Source: Bacteroidales bacterium UBA1735 (GTDB lineage: Bacteria; Bacteroidota; Bacteroidia; Bacteroidales; Paludibacteraceae). Taken from it: a stretch of 39,703 bases of DNA. The position numbers and the translations under genes are program-made. Below the pieces are notes generated by a model. The model was not told where the DNA came from and made no database searches. It saw only the letters and a program-made list of their open reading frames with translations. The stretch's first letter is position 1, and every line of letters begins with the position of its first letter. The DNA is taken from the NCBI GenBank assembly GCA_002315745.1, contig DCID01000003.1:1-39703 (forward strand). The letters run 5' to 3'. Shown piece after piece: positions 19,601 through 27,186 of the stretch.

Positions 19601-22600
19601 ATGTGAAGTAGCAGTATAAGTGATCCTCACTCACCGTCATTTCGGTTGCGCCCCAACTGTTGTCACTACCTCTATAGTAATACGATGTCGGGTTAAACGT
19701 CCACTTAGCATACAGCGTCTTATCCGCGCTGATAGTATTGCTGAAGTTCCATGCCTCACCCGTGCAATCAGCATTCTCGTACCATCCGCCAAACGCATAG
19801 TTCGGATCGGTAGGAGCAGCCGGCTGAGCCACCGCAGTATTAGGAAGGATGTAGCGCACAAAGTTATCGCCACCATGTCCTTGCATATTGAAGTTCACCG
19901 TCACGTAGGCAGGATAAGTAACCGCCAACTTAGGACAACTTGCATCTGTGCTATAGTCAATCGTGAAGACATAGTCACCAGCCACCTTAGCATCCAATCC
20001 GCAATTTGCACTTTGGTTACTGCATAATTGGATATTAGCATCCAAACCTGTCGTTTGGTGGAAAGTATAAATAGCACCACAATCGTATGCAGTACCATCC
20101 GTCTGACGAACCTTCAACTCATAGTTACCCGCAGAAGCAATACTGATTGTTACCGAACCCGTACTCTCCGTGGAGTGACCTGTTGCCTTTTGGAAGCGGT
20201 GAGACTCTTGATCCCAACCGTCCCAACTACCTTTGATTACCCAGTTGCAGTTAAGGTTCTCATTCCACTTAGCCCAGAACGCTTTCGCACCCGTTGCAGT
20301 AGTCGAAATGGTAGTTACTGCCTCACCAGTTAATTCGCTATTATCGTACCATCCAGCAAACGAATAACCATTCTTCGTCACATTGCTTGCCAAAGTAGGA
20401 ATACCCACACCGTAAGTGTAAGTAGCCGCACCTGCAGTGCCATTCCATTCACCACCATTGAGGTTATACGTAATGCCATAACTTGCTGCCGCAAATGTAG
20501 CATCCACAGTCACAGCGTATGGTGGCATCGTGAACGCATTGTCGGTCACGGTCACTTTCGTACTGGACTCACCTTGTTTATATACATCGTAAGTCACAGC
20601 ACCATAACCTGTACTTGCATTCGGAGTCAAAGTTACAGTCTGTCCCTCACAAGCGGAAGACTTATCAGCCGTCACACTACCGCCCGTCACAGTACCAATG
20701 TTCACATTGTACTGCGTGCAGCAGTAGGTCATGAAGTTGTCGTAACTTGCCTTGAAGTGTACGGTTACGTTCCAGACACGTAGAGACCCTCCAGCAACTA
20801 TGTAACCCGTTGTATAAGATGAATTTGCAGGTAATGTAAGCGTACGAGAATTACTATAGGTCGTTTCGCTGGTTGCTACTTTATCTATCAATGTGTATTG
20901 TCCTGGTGCCGTTACAAAACTCAATTCAGTAGTAGTCATTGCCCCAGTACTGGAAGACGCACTGGCATCCGTAACCGTTACTGTAATATAGTCAATATTA
21001 CTGGTAAATGTTGTCGGCAATTGGATATAACCTCCATCAGTGGTACTCGTCGTCTTCTTCATTTGAATCATATAGCCAGGAGAAGCAACTTGATATCCCG
21101 TTGTATACCATTCATAACCATCCGAATTCAGAGTCTTCTTATTTCCATAAGCATTGGTGCCACCTGTCATATTCGCACTCGTCAGCGACTTGTCAGCCAT
21201 CGCAGCCGTACCACTTGCCCAAACAGCATAATACGTCTTATTCTCACTAATCGTCTCAGTACCAGTTATCAGTGTCGGACATTCGGATTGTTTAACACCA
21301 ATCGGTGTCGTTGTCCAACCGACGAATGTCGTACTTGCACCAACACCTTGATCGCAAGAACTCCAACTATAATCACTTGCCGTAGGCAATGCCGTATGGT
21401 CTTGGTTATAGGTATGACCATCCTCAACGCGGGTGTCATTGCCACTATGAGTGTACTCACCATTGTTATTATCAAATGTCACACTACGCCAAACTTTAGC
21501 ATTTACCGTAATACCTTGATCATCACTCTGTCCAGCATACGTCACAACCACATTGTCATGCGAAGTAGTCAACGGAGTCGAAGTACTTGGATTGAACGTA
21601 AATGCACTTTCATGACCAGCGTACGTCACGCTTGTAGGATCACCTTCATCGTAGTTCACTTGGATTATCAATCCCGTCGGATCAAATGTCTCACCCTCGG
21701 TATAAACGGTCTTCGTCGGTGCCGTCGTAATCTCAATACTCGTCACCGTACGACAGTCAGGTTCGCTGTAATACGTTGTAGAAGACAAAATAACTTGCTT
21801 ATACAGATAGTTCGAACCATAGTTCTCAGTTACCTCAAATGCCGATTCATAACTATAATAAGAAATATAAGGATAAGAACCTTCACTCAATTGCAAACCT
21901 ACCATTGCGTCTTCATATGGGAATGTAACCTTAATATTAGCAGGATTTGAAGATACAAAGTCTAAATCATTTCCCGAAGTCTTACCAATGTATTTTTCCT
22001 CAGCAGCATTGTAGAAAGTATAGTAATTGTCACTCGTATTGGTTAACTGCCATACCATAGAAGCTAATTGATCGTCTGTGATATCTTCATCCTTATTGAT
22101 AATATTATCCTCTGGATAAACATAATTATATTCAAACTTATGCCAACCAGTTCCACCTGTATATACATTATTCATAGCATAGTAACTGCTGCCGACAAAG
22201 ATGTAGTTCTTACCACTCTCTAATTGACTGGAGCCAGTAATCTTTTGATACTTGTTCGTAACAGTTGGAGCAGCCCCTTTACTATACACCGCATAGTAAG
22301 TACCAGCCGAACTGATGTTAGTACCAACCGCCGTGATAGTAGGCGAAGAAGTACCTTCATTCCAACCTGTTGGAGTAGCCGTCGTCCAACCCACCTTCGT
22401 ATAGTCGGTATTCGAGCAACTCAATGCTGGCAATGCATAACTACTGCCTTCGTTCACAACGTGATCGGTCACTACCCCATAATCATTTGTCGTCACCGTG
22501 AACGTGCGTTGCGTGAACTTAGCCGTCAGCGTAGCACTCGTCTCATCCTTAGCCCATTTACCATCATTCGTCGTCCAACCACTTACATTGCTTACTAACG

Positions 22601-24662
22601 TGCCATCCGCATTGATCACCTTCGTATCTCCATCAAAGTAACCATTCAGGTCGAAGTGTGCCGCAGGCGTAACCCCCGTGAACGAAGTGAACGTAGAAGC
22701 ACCCAACTTAATCGTAGCCGTACCAGCCGCCGTTCCATGCTCACCAGCCGCCAGCGTCACCGTAGTCACCGTCGTACAACTCGTCCGATAGTTACTATAC
22801 GTCTTCGCTGTACCACTAATAGTAATCGTTACATCACCTGTTGGATTATTAACCGTCAATGCACCCGTTGAAGCATTCCATGAATGAGAAGCATTCGATA
22901 CAGTAATGGTCGAAGGCAGTTTATATCCATCTGCAGGACTAATAGTCACCGTAAATGTACCACCATCAATATTAATCTTTGACGGAATAGCAGGCGACGA
23001 AGTAACATTAGTCAGATTGGAATATACATCATACTGAGTAGCCACTGGCTCATTATATTGAGCATACAGCGTCATCGTGCCAGATGTACGAATCCATTGA
23101 CCGCTACCATTTGTCCAACCGCTTACATTAGCTTGCAGCACACCACTTGCATTTACCACCAATGTTCCACCCGAAGAAGCCGTGTAATAACCTTTCAGCG
23201 TATAACCAGTCGTGATACCTGTAACATGTTCTATGATTTTATCCGTTGACAAGTAGGAAGCCACCATCAAACCATTGGTCGTCGCGTATACGTTCTTGTC
23301 CAAAGTAACATCGTATGTTTTAGCAGAACCACTAATCTCAATAGTTAAAGCATCGGAGAAACTGGAAGCATCTAATGCCATAATGTACAATTGACCCGTT
23401 GACTTATTCCATGTATAGTTATCTTCTGCAACCAACGTGGTTGTTCCTTCTTTAACTGTAATGGACGATGGCAAATTATACCCTGTATTAGCCGTGAAGT
23501 TAAGCGTCACCTCACTCATTGCCGAAGTCACTTGCGTAGGATTCCCCACCGCACCTGTCACATTGGTCAACGATGTGTTAATGTCATAGTTCGTCACCAC
23601 CGCACACTCCGTCAAGTAGTCGGTGTAGGTGATGTCATTCCACTTTGCATAGAGAGTAGTGTTAGCAGAAATACTGAATGTCGCACCTGCTTGATAGTTT
23701 GTTCCAGTGCCATCATCCTTGGTGTTCCATCCACCAAAACTCTTATTCGTCAAAGCAAGATTGCCAGTATTTCCCAACACAGTTACAGACTGCCCACTTG
23801 TATATGCCGTCGCATCCGTAGGCACACTACCACTCGTCGCTCCATTGGCATTGTAGGTAACAGAATAAGTCGTTGAACCAGATGTAGGTAGTTCATCCCA
23901 TATCTGTACATCATCTACTATAGCCTTATTACCACTTGACGCAATAGGCAGAACACGGAATACACTTAATGTAGAGCCTCCCAATGAAAATGCCTGAGGA
24001 TTATCACCACTCATTATAGCATTGCCATTTATATAAATATGGGCTGTTTTAGCTGCTAATGTGATACTATTTCCATACGTGTCAGATGAATTCGTATTAT
24101 TGTATATTACGCATATGTCATTATAGTCACCTGTACTAAACGAACCTGTTACTGCATTGGCTGTCCCAGCATTGTATATTTTAAATTGACCTTCCGAAGC
24201 TTGAGAATATGATAAATATACACTATTATTAGAAGAACTCGTAGGGTTAGCATCTTTGGCACCATACAATCCAAAATAACATTTGCTATCCGTACTTAGT
24301 TTAAGACGAAATGCACCTTTCGTCCCAAATGTCTTTTCTGAAACACCGACAATTAAAGGCGAACTACTGCCTGCCGTTAATGAAAGGACTTTAGTAGAGC
24401 CTAAATTAGAATTTGAGGCTATCGCATATGAGTTACTTGTGTTGTTGTTATACACGTAGTTGAGATTCCCTAAATTAGTGTAGCTAGTAACATGGCTCTG
24501 TTTGGCTGTGTATGTAGCCGTTGAACAACTTTCAAAGCCTTCTTGAACTAATGGCTCGTCAAAAGACAAGTCACTTAGTGTGGGCGTTGTCGCCCACACT
24601 TGATTAATACTAAGCATCATGCTCATTAGCACAAATGCCAAAAAACGAATTTTTGTTTTCAT
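10617..24662 (-). CDS. Giant (4681 aa) secreted InlB-repeat mosaic surface protein
   Basis: The signal peptide ends in NQVWA. A LamG/jelly-roll-like domain (about 35-250) follows, then about 16 InlB/Listeria-Bacteroides type repeats spread over residues 270-3500. These have the pattern FxGW-x(n)-GT-x-Y-x(n)-TLYAxW. Interspersed are CBM-like segments near 1470-1560 (VIKGSWDGWD) and 1660-1860, a fibronectin III-like domain near 2585-2670 (PTNLAYEGTQTGATLSWDAV), and copies of the RYN/RF-x-Y beta module. The C-terminal 800 residues are non-repetitive and contain GWNYIGNPY near 4414, common in large Bacteroidota surface proteins. The last 30 residues (KFMHEDKLFIEYEGRIYDANGKRV) fit a type IX-like sorting tail. 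It is probably exported by the type IX system and displayed as an adhesin or glycan-binding protein; substrate unknown. A single uninterrupted frame of this length argues that it is expressed. Confidence 0.85.
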   Translation of the reverse strand: MKTKIRFLAFVLMSMMLSINQVWATTPTLSDLSFDEPLVQEGFESCSTATYTAKQSHVTSYTNLGNLNYVYNNNTSNSYAIASNSNLGSTKVLSLTAGSSSPLIVGVSEKTFGTKGAFRLKLSTDSKCYFGLYGAKDANPTSSSNNSVYLSYSQASEGQFKIYNAGTANAVTGSFSTGDYNDICVIYNNTNSSDTYGNSITLAAKTAHIYINGNAIMSGDNPQAFSLGGSTLSVFRVLPIASSGNKAIVDDVQIWDELPTSGSTTYSVTYNANGATSGSVPTDATAYTSGQSVTVLGNTGNLALTNKSFGGWNTKDDGTGTNYQAGATFSISANTTLYAKWNDITYTDYLTECAVVTNYDINTSLTNVTGAVGNPTQVTSAMSEVTLNFTANTGYNLPSSITVKEGTTTLVAEDNYTWNKSTGQLYIMALDASSFSDALTIEISGSAKTYDVTLDKNVYATTNGLMVASYLSTDKIIEHVTGITTGYTLKGYYTASSGGTLVVNASGVLQANVSGWTNGSGQWIRTSGTMTLYAQYNEPVATQYDVYSNLTNVTSSPAIPSKINIDGGTFTVTISPADGYKLPSTITVSNASHSWNASTGALTVNNPTGDVTITISGTAKTYSNYRTSCTTVTTVTLAAGEHGTAAGTATIKLGASTFTSFTGVTPAAHFDLNGYFDGDTKVINADGTLVSNVSGWTTNDGKWAKDETSATLTAKFTQRTFTVTTNDYGVVTDHVVNEGSSYALPALSCSNTDYTKVGWTTATPTGWNEGTSSPTITAVGTNISSAGTYYAVYSKGAAPTVTNKYQKITGSSQLESGKNYIFVGSSYYAMNNVYTGGTGWHKFEYNYVYPEDNIINKDEDITDDQLASMVWQLTNTSDNYYTFYNAAEEKYIGKTSGNDLDFVSSNPANIKVTFPYEDAMVGLQLSEGSYPYISYYSYESAFEVTENYGSNYLYKQVILSSTTYYSEPDCRTVTSIEITTAPTKTVYTEGETFDPTGLIIQVNYDEGDPTSVTYAGHESAFTFNPSTSTPLTTSHDNVVVTYAGQSDDQGITVNAKVWRSVTFDNNNGEYTHSGNDTRVEDGHTYNQDHTALPTASDYSWSSCDQGVGASTTFVGWTTTPIGVKQSECPTLITGTETISENKTYYAVWASGTAAMADKSLTSANMTGGTNAYGNKKTLNSDGYEWYTTGYQVASPGYMIQMKKTTSTTDGGYIQLPTTFTSNIDYITVTVTDASASSSTGAMTTTELSFVTAPGQYTLIDKVATSETTYSNSRTLTLPANSSYTTGYIVAGGSLRVWNVTVHFKASYDNFMTYCCTQYNVNIGTVTGGSVTADKSSACEGQTVTLTPNASTGYGAVTYDVYKQGESSTKVTVTDNAFTMPPYAVTVDATFAAASYGITYNLNGGEWNGTAGAATYTYGVGIPTLASNVTKNGYSFAGWYDNSELTGEAVTTISTTATGAKAFWAKWNENLNCNWVIKGSWDGWDQESHRFQKATGHSTESTGSVTISIASAGNYELKVRQTDGTAYDCGAIYTFHQTTGLDANIQLCSNQSANCGLDAKVAGDYVFTIDYSTDASCPKLAVTYPAYVTVNFNMQGHGGDNFVRYILPNTAVAQPAAPTDPNYAFGGWYENADCTGEAWNFSNTISADKTLYAKWTFNPTSYYYRGSDNSWGATEMTVSEDHLYCYFTSTAATNQFKIALSTTSYDYNHTYEHIGFNGTNITTNFGNYSNDDCYLWDRSGTYYIIVYYPNTVINTTNNPKICASTSLPGNFYVSGGAKLYFDNSLGSWTEGSQHLRIGRTDNNVATAMTKVPGTANLYECTVPAYNNYFAFTVANAAGWTGSNTIYQPSDVTPTGEYAITGELVYQYFLLDKSYTMMPTTVGSTDKGCTYLNTDKVEGMKTQNVAISSYTNGTVNVAYTAVDGTASNFTSGNRDLAHTCILTITATPAAGYQLASLTVNGDAFTSGENYTINSATTITAVFEAIPHHTVSWMVNGSSYSTGSPTTEVEHGGKVTTLPTAPADGTLVTACESPSNKFVGWSTTNIGETPTDTKPAVLFTDAASSPVVNADVTYYAVFAIVTSPNFTFDNAFFGHEGGTAYTLSGQNYDKAPSYNFAFANAGGDAKLYGGTHLRLYGGSQMTISTTGNNMTALQFTYYNTGGDGNEITASPGTYNAETQKWTGNASSVTFTVGGTSGNKQFSGVAITDGSVPQTTQYVTACATCQHEITITKGTAEHGTSSLSLSGVQCIDDVWSTGASTTLTATPDAHYRLSDVNITGAGAAGATKGAISNNTCTISTIKGDVTITPVFTAIPSHTVSWVVNGGAASGSYTTSLYEGDAFSTMTLPTAPADNLLADCSGANKFAGWSQTELSSAAGQSAPADLFKTAAQATGSMGSSNVTFYAIFATEEVNATTWSEFVAGSATSCDFVIASYISNAYKAFANITTKSRPAVVDITSKISNGVISSTNAVGHVVKFIKSTNGYYLQNAEASNKYYGTDGTDISILAAQYASSGEWTVNTGSTYPRGTYRIINVGTTTRTFCTNQTVFGTYGTSNFTSGNTTYYDVELIPITSGTPTYSDYISKCCTSLGTPTNLAYEGTQTGATLSWDAVTGASGYQVKIADGEWIDNASTSYTVTGKSCGETGIAWAVRAKGTGEYCSYSTEANSTFSTAECLCTVQLAYDANTGSGSMSPSAAVSCTATAAARTFTVAANGFTAPDGKMFVKWNTAANGSGTDYLPGADITLSASAEGAHVTTLYAIWDTKYPVRYTGSTSGEIDHYEVAGANVTMKANPVETGYSFTGWTITKDGGGTVDVIDASVDPQHFIMPADGVTVQANMTADVTNLTYYDMGGAEYSGTNLSSLPTTHTYGSPTILPAGVKAGYEFGGWHLLADCSDAAIAELSASVVYGSSLSIYTKWTKASTVTFIDHSVTVSEVEVAEGSEIPFPVSPDCELYTFLGWAETGVIAETTTDPGLTYYKQGDHVAMGSSAKTFRAVYSKLEGEAGYRYDKITSGVTNGNYVLIDQTATTSGFIYTQFNVSGYANVTSLALPENCTTLDETAIPNDAEILQIEVSGSNFSMYDGYKNVYLKGMDGNGIASNGTTKIYDWKLTTGGQVNSKACPVGAINSVNYSTRVLQYVSTGSGRFAGYTNTQTNYVYLFKQVEKGTRYYATEPVCIAPTQITVTYDANGQAGTTLPANTALDYNPYPNFNTYNVGHATDVTGWHFSKWNTQSNGLGTDYAADAEVTTFGGGDAITLYAQWETVYTVTKHDNGATTPIVQSGAGAAIDLGTGASAGHCDKEGGFDWTFVGWTTSSTPLAEYPVCPTLIANPSAYVPAANVDVYAVYSRPITNTTPFSLGVSGAYKVTNIAGDKYLGATTGSYYFSATDDAAQAQVVYVVYKDNKYSLATNQGFIEHNDGTSVTFTNTANGHWDISQNGDNWMFKMPSTYAHGSDRWLSYASDRFNMQQSQYKTAIALTPATGTYYYSNPVCQDGYNITFTQVGGTVNYGSGKAEDYQGLTGGATVTTFPTIDLRGDLMNWAFVGWSVTDYNTQHAGSLDDEGASIDVPAGAIYRTDGPNKFTMPNTNVTLYPVFTSMKANEPLDLEDGGDYYVYFTSDNQAGFRDPYYAIDGHTIRVYAEQATGTGSGSSFSSTQHCSKAQMFHFEKRAGETDKWNIRLWNSARTDYILNSYLTNPGTLDNALASQGAEPEGYWTIEQLPNGSFKAQYSVNAGSTYFMKGLVSNPSIQASATFKCYSQDCDNSTQYYAVYLGSCEERTFSSNPNPQPDLTIEGVVNITSRKGENIAVRGAQTLTLQGIRLTEGETITITSDNADVYFSTTTAPNFTKASKPLNSVTVTVPADGNVNMPIYVHYKPSVNTDGIETVNVTVSASAHTLLTSEVKIHCRHLPDQFVIAAKVGTQWYALPANMTAADNPLATPITVNEATMVAEAPTNCAYMMWPVKTTSTTGDRYEAAGEAVRFAAVKDSAALWASDATDTHTTIKNGSKIKTIGSDVKNPNYEWAISTSDLKVYTLTATGDNNQANLVINRPTSGGKKGQLVWGTYGTSETSQLYLLPFTTFTDMQASVVEWFRDKVLVELADGDLWTAMQTAGTTSNSRIGEGEWGADAAVDYTTYGTKLCVFNTGSLLNQAGNQLSVKVTVSETDYQTNLEVPIIISRGNKSITEAPFSTLTAAKYNNMDLVVRDGAHLNANGADKAANTFRNVTIYPTSKLRIDDGKAFQANGKITLRGGKDEIYDGSKYEMTPYGGEPQLYAMGELHHPSTDTIYYEKRVDTKRMYQTSLPVTVPFEKVTYLDGSPMARSTQLWAETWDGQAAANEDASSHWILEDAFTPANQFTAGVGYTVSCKRQVKGQKFSIIRFPMFGHTSGDPEAKFTAYVGVTLWQKQGGKGRLNSYGWNYIGNPYMTAVEGKIYIQDSIDDEKLTLLNYITYMSPDGSMYYSGETEFVEMLPFRSYFAQVPCNGRLVISNTARKADAPARKQTLEDLVKFYLYLQQGDQNDFAGMRISVNYPDTFVLDQDLAKFSIGPNTSVYLIDKGGNLAFDAVNPAHASNWIPVGFYAPNKGEMTFSLDTKEGATNLKHVYLQDVVTKTQTDLLTDDYVFTTDQTGQIDNRFFIAVEFTQVVPTGIDDVEGTRAPFKFMHEDKLFIEYEGRIYDANGKRVNL

Positions 24663-24728
24663 AATTGTTTTGATTTAAATTATTTATATTATTTTTACTT
24701 TTTTATGCTTACTTTGCTTTGAGCCTAC

Positions 24729-24746
24729 CACCCAACCCAATGGGTG
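24729..24746 (-). promoter_or_regulatory. Leader hairpin with conserved loop, upstream of the giant gene
   Basis: CACCCA / TGGGTG stem around the loop ACCCAA, 66 nt before the giant gene's start codon and 13 nt after the stop codon of the gene upstream. The loop is identical to that at 8581-8586, while the stem differs at paired positions. Confidence 0.55.
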
Positions 24747-24758
24747 AGAAGCAATGAA

Positions 24759-25601
24759 CTACGCTTTAACTGTCCTTTCCGCAGCGACTTCATCGGATTT
24801 AGTTTCACGTTTATCTATAGTACTGTCTTTTGGCACAATTTGTAGCAGATAACCACCACCGATATCTACAGATAGTATTTCATTATTCGTTTTTTCCTTC
24901 CTTATCTCATCCAAACTAAGAAGTTCAACATTCTCCTTTAAATTATCGTTTGACTTACAAAAAGAAGAAAACTTTTCTTTTAATTCATTATTGGGTACAA
25001 CAATAAGTAATTTGGCTTTTCTATTAGATGTATTTTCTCTTTTAAAACGCTGAATTGTTAATCCAAGCCGAGAATAAATATTTATCAACCTATTTTTATC
25101 TTCTTCAGTTTTTAAAAATTTGCATTCATAAATAATTACTTTTTCTCCTTCAAGTAACATTCCATCGTATTCTACAATTCTGCCATTATCTAATTGTTCA
25201 ATGTAAGGATGTATAATTTCGTATCCGTTCACTCTTTTTAAATATTCAAAAGCTAAATACTCATAATTCTGATCACACGCAAAGTTGTCATTTATTACAT
25301 TCATGTTTCGCGATGTTGGTTCATATTCTCTCAAGGTGAAACATTCTATTTCTTCTCTCTCTGGCATTTTATATATCCAAATCTCTCCACCTATTATTGT
25401 ATTCTTCATATATACATCAAAAGAGCACTGGCAATATGGGCATTCAAAAGAATCATCCATATTTCTTTCACTAGTATAGCTCGAATCGCCATCCCAATTA
25501 GGATGAGGAACCCTACTCGTCATATAACTAATAGGACGAGAGCAATGTGGACATGTTAAGTCCACCTTAAGACCACGAGCAAACGGGCTAAAACTATTCA
25601 T
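24759..25601 (-). CDS. Zinc-ribbon protein with PD-(D/E)xK nuclease-like core; last gene of unknown operon
   Basis: About 280 residues from ATG at 25601. The start overlaps the upstream stop by 8 nt; a longer TTG start is disfavoured. Two CxxC pairs (CPHC near 17-20, CPYC near 54-57) form a zinc ribbon. The middle looks like a restriction-endonuclease fold: helix with Glu (YLAFEYLKR near 120), EYDGMLL with Asp near 146, then VIIYECKFLK giving E-x-K at about 159-161, then LLIVVPNN as a later strand. D-x12-E-x-K is the classical spacing of this superfamily. The C-terminus is charged. In context it could be the effector of the six-gene operon, acting on DNA or RNA. A tight BLAST-level family is not recognised; the nuclease call rests on the motif alone. 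Confidence 0.6.
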   Translation of the reverse strand: MNSFSPFARGLKVDLTCPHCSRPISYMTSRVPHPNWDGDSSYTSERNMDDSFECPYCQCSFDVYMKNTIIGGEIWIYKMPEREEIECFTLREYEPTSRNMNVINDNFACDQNYEYLAFEYLKRVNGYEIIHPYIEQLDNGRIVEYDGMLLEGEKVIIYECKFLKTEEDKNRLINIYSRLGLTIQRFKRENTSNRKAKLLIVVPNNELKEKFSSFCKSNDNLKENVELLSLDEIRKEKTNNEILSVDIGGGYLLQIVPKDSTIDKRETKSDEVAAERTVKA

Positions 25602-26250
25602 AATTGTCAACCATTTTTTTATTTACTAAATCCATAAAATTTTCTACCGCAAATGCTAAACTTTCTGGTTTAAAGACATTTTCTTTCTCATATTTAGTTA
25701 TTGTCTCTAAAGCAATATCTTCTCCTTCCAAATTCAACACCTTCAAGGCATGATTCTGCCAAATTATTATGGCATCTTGTTCTACATCTTCTTGTGAAGT
25801 TGAGTTTATATTTGGTAAACACGAAATCTTACATTTTATAAAAGGTTTCTTTGATAATTCATTTACAATTTTTAGCACGACTTTAATGTCTTCCCCCCAA
25901 AAGATGCTTATTCGCTGAATATTCCTAATTTGTTGCATTTGTTTGTAAAATTGATTCCTTAAATCTTTTTGCCCAAGACCTACGGATCGAATAGTCTTAT
26001 CCATCTCTATTTTAATATCATCTATTTGTTCACTTGTTCTCATTTTAATGCTTTCCATTTGAGCATAGTTTGATACAACAATAAAAGTGGCCAATATCCC
26101 GAAGAAAGCAATAATCAATGTCGAATCTTTATCCACAAGGTCTGCACAACCAAATACCTTGCATACTACCCATAGTAATACTACCACGGCTATCAGTACA
26201 AGAAACGTAATCGCTAAATGGCGAATCAATATGTCTTTTGATAATTTCAT
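25594..26250 (-). CDS. Two-TM coiled-coil membrane protein (paralogue of the gene at 26592-27173)
   Basis: 218 residues from ATG at 26250, one nucleotide after the upstream stop, with a purine-rich AAAAAGGAAA just before it. A longer start at 26295 would overlap the neighbour by 44 nt and is rejected. TM1 is at about 11-32. TM2 (TLIIAFFGILATFIVVSNYA) is at about 44-62. A charged coiled coil follows (about 63-125), then a globular C-terminal domain. The TM2-to-coil junction is clearly similar to the 193-aa protein upstream (AFFGIL, N-(Y/F)-x-Q, RT near the coil), so the two are paralogues. No known family recognised. The topology suggests a membrane sensor or pore component with a cytoplasmic domain. 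Confidence 0.7.
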   Translation of the reverse strand: MKLSKDILIRHLAITFLVLIAVVVLLWVVCKVFGCADLVDKDSTLIIAFFGILATFIVVSNYAQMESIKMRTSEQIDDIKIEMDKTIRSVGLGQKDLRNQFYKQMQQIRNIQRISIFWGEDIKVVLKIVNELSKKPFIKCKISCLPNINSTSQEDVEQDAIIIWQNHALKVLNLEGEDIALETITKYEKENVFKPESLAFAVENFMDLVNKKMVDNYE

Positions 26251-26251
26251 A

Positions 26252-26578
26252 TTACTGATTTCCTTTTTGTTCTTTACCATCATTAGAAAGAGCATCTATT
26301 ATCTCAATAATTGTTCCCTTTTTCAATATCAACGCAAATATTAAAATAGAGACTAATCCCCAACACCATGAAGCATCCGCGATGAATCCTATTATCATAA
26401 GAAGTATAGCTGCACCGAACTTTATCATTCTTCGAGGGGTCTTTTTAAATGCATATACAACGCCTGCGGCAGAAAGTATCGCTACACTCACTCCCAGTAT
26501 CGCAGCTGCGATAAGGAAAAAAACAGTTAGATTATTACTGGTTAATACGTTAACAATGTGAGTAGTTATCTTATCCAT
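26252..26578 (-). CDS. Small three-helix membrane protein (paralogue of the gene at 28092-28484)
   Basis: 108 residues from ATG at 26578 (MDKITTHIVN). A GTG start at 26599 is possible, but the paralogue also begins MDKI. There are three hydrophobic segments (about 16-43, 51-67, 70-88). The last two carry AAILLMIIGFIADASWCWG and ALILKKGTI, nearly the same as in the 130-aa protein that opens the operon (AILLLIIG, ADSSVCWG, LILKKTTI). The end is a short polar tail. It lies 1 nt upstream of the two-TM coiled-coil gene, so the pair looks like a translationally coupled unit. Function unknown. Confidence 0.7.
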   Translation of the reverse strand: MDKITTHIVNVLTSNNLTVFFLIAAAILGVSVAILSAAGVVYAFKKTPRRMIKFGAAILLMIIGFIADASWCWGLVSILIFALILKKGTIIEIIDALSNDGKEQKGNQ

Positions 26579-26591
26579 ACAAACATATTTT

Positions 26592-27173
26592 TTAGACACT
26601 TAAATAAGAGTCGATTATTTGATCAACAATGCGCTCATTATAAACCATATTGTTTATGTTTTTGATGCCTGTTAATAAGGTACCATCTTGCTTGAAAAAC
26701 AAAATGTGCCTATCTCTATATACAGCTACTGCAGGGACATCTTCACCATTATTAATTGTACATTCAATACTAGTCTTCTCTAATACACGCATAACAAAAT
26801 TACTCAGTTCCTCACTAGCCAATTTTACATATAAAGATTTCAAACTCTCCAGTTTTTTATCTATATCGAGGATTTTTTGAATGCGCACATCCTGAAATAT
26901 CGCTGAAACCATTTGGTTTTGGATATTATATATTTGTTCCGTTCTAAATTTATTGAGTTCTGATATTGTTCTCTGTTCAATATTTTCTACTTGCGTAAAA
27001 TTACCTAAAACAATCATAGTTGTCAAGATACCAAAGAAGGCAAGAATTAATGTATCATTTTCAACGCCACTCATACAAATTTTGGAACACTTTAAAATAA
27101 TCACCAACAAAACCAGCATAACAGCTGTTATAATAAATACTTTAATCCACTTATTATTCATCATTGATTTCAT
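26592..27173 (-). CDS. Two-TM coiled-coil membrane protein, first paralogue
   Basis: 193 residues starting MKSMMNNKW (alternative ATGs at residues 4 and 5). TM1 is at about 10-28. TM2 (TLILAFFGILTTMIVLGN) is at about 41-58. A coiled coil follows to about 115, then a small globular domain containing VAVYRDRHILFF. It shares its TM2/coil junction and overall layout with the 218-aa protein downstream. It begins 13 nt after the stop of the 293-aa gene. Family not recognised. Duplication inside one operon suggests hetero-oligomer subunits or two specificities. Confidence 0.7.
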   Translation of the reverse strand: MKSMMNNKWIKVFIITAVMLVLLVIILKCSKICMSGVENDTLILAFFGILTTMIVLGNFTQVENIEQRTISELNKFRTEQIYNIQNQMVSAIFQDVRIQKILDIDKKLESLKSLYVKLASEELSNFVMRVLEKTSIECTINNGEDVPAVAVYRDRHILFFKQDGTLLTGIKNINNMVYNERIVDQIIDSYLSV

Positions 27174-27186
27174 CTCTACTTACAAT

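Noticed and set aside
10617..24662. Diversity-generating retroelement target in the giant adhesin
   Set aside because: No reverse transcriptase or template repeat is visible in the window.
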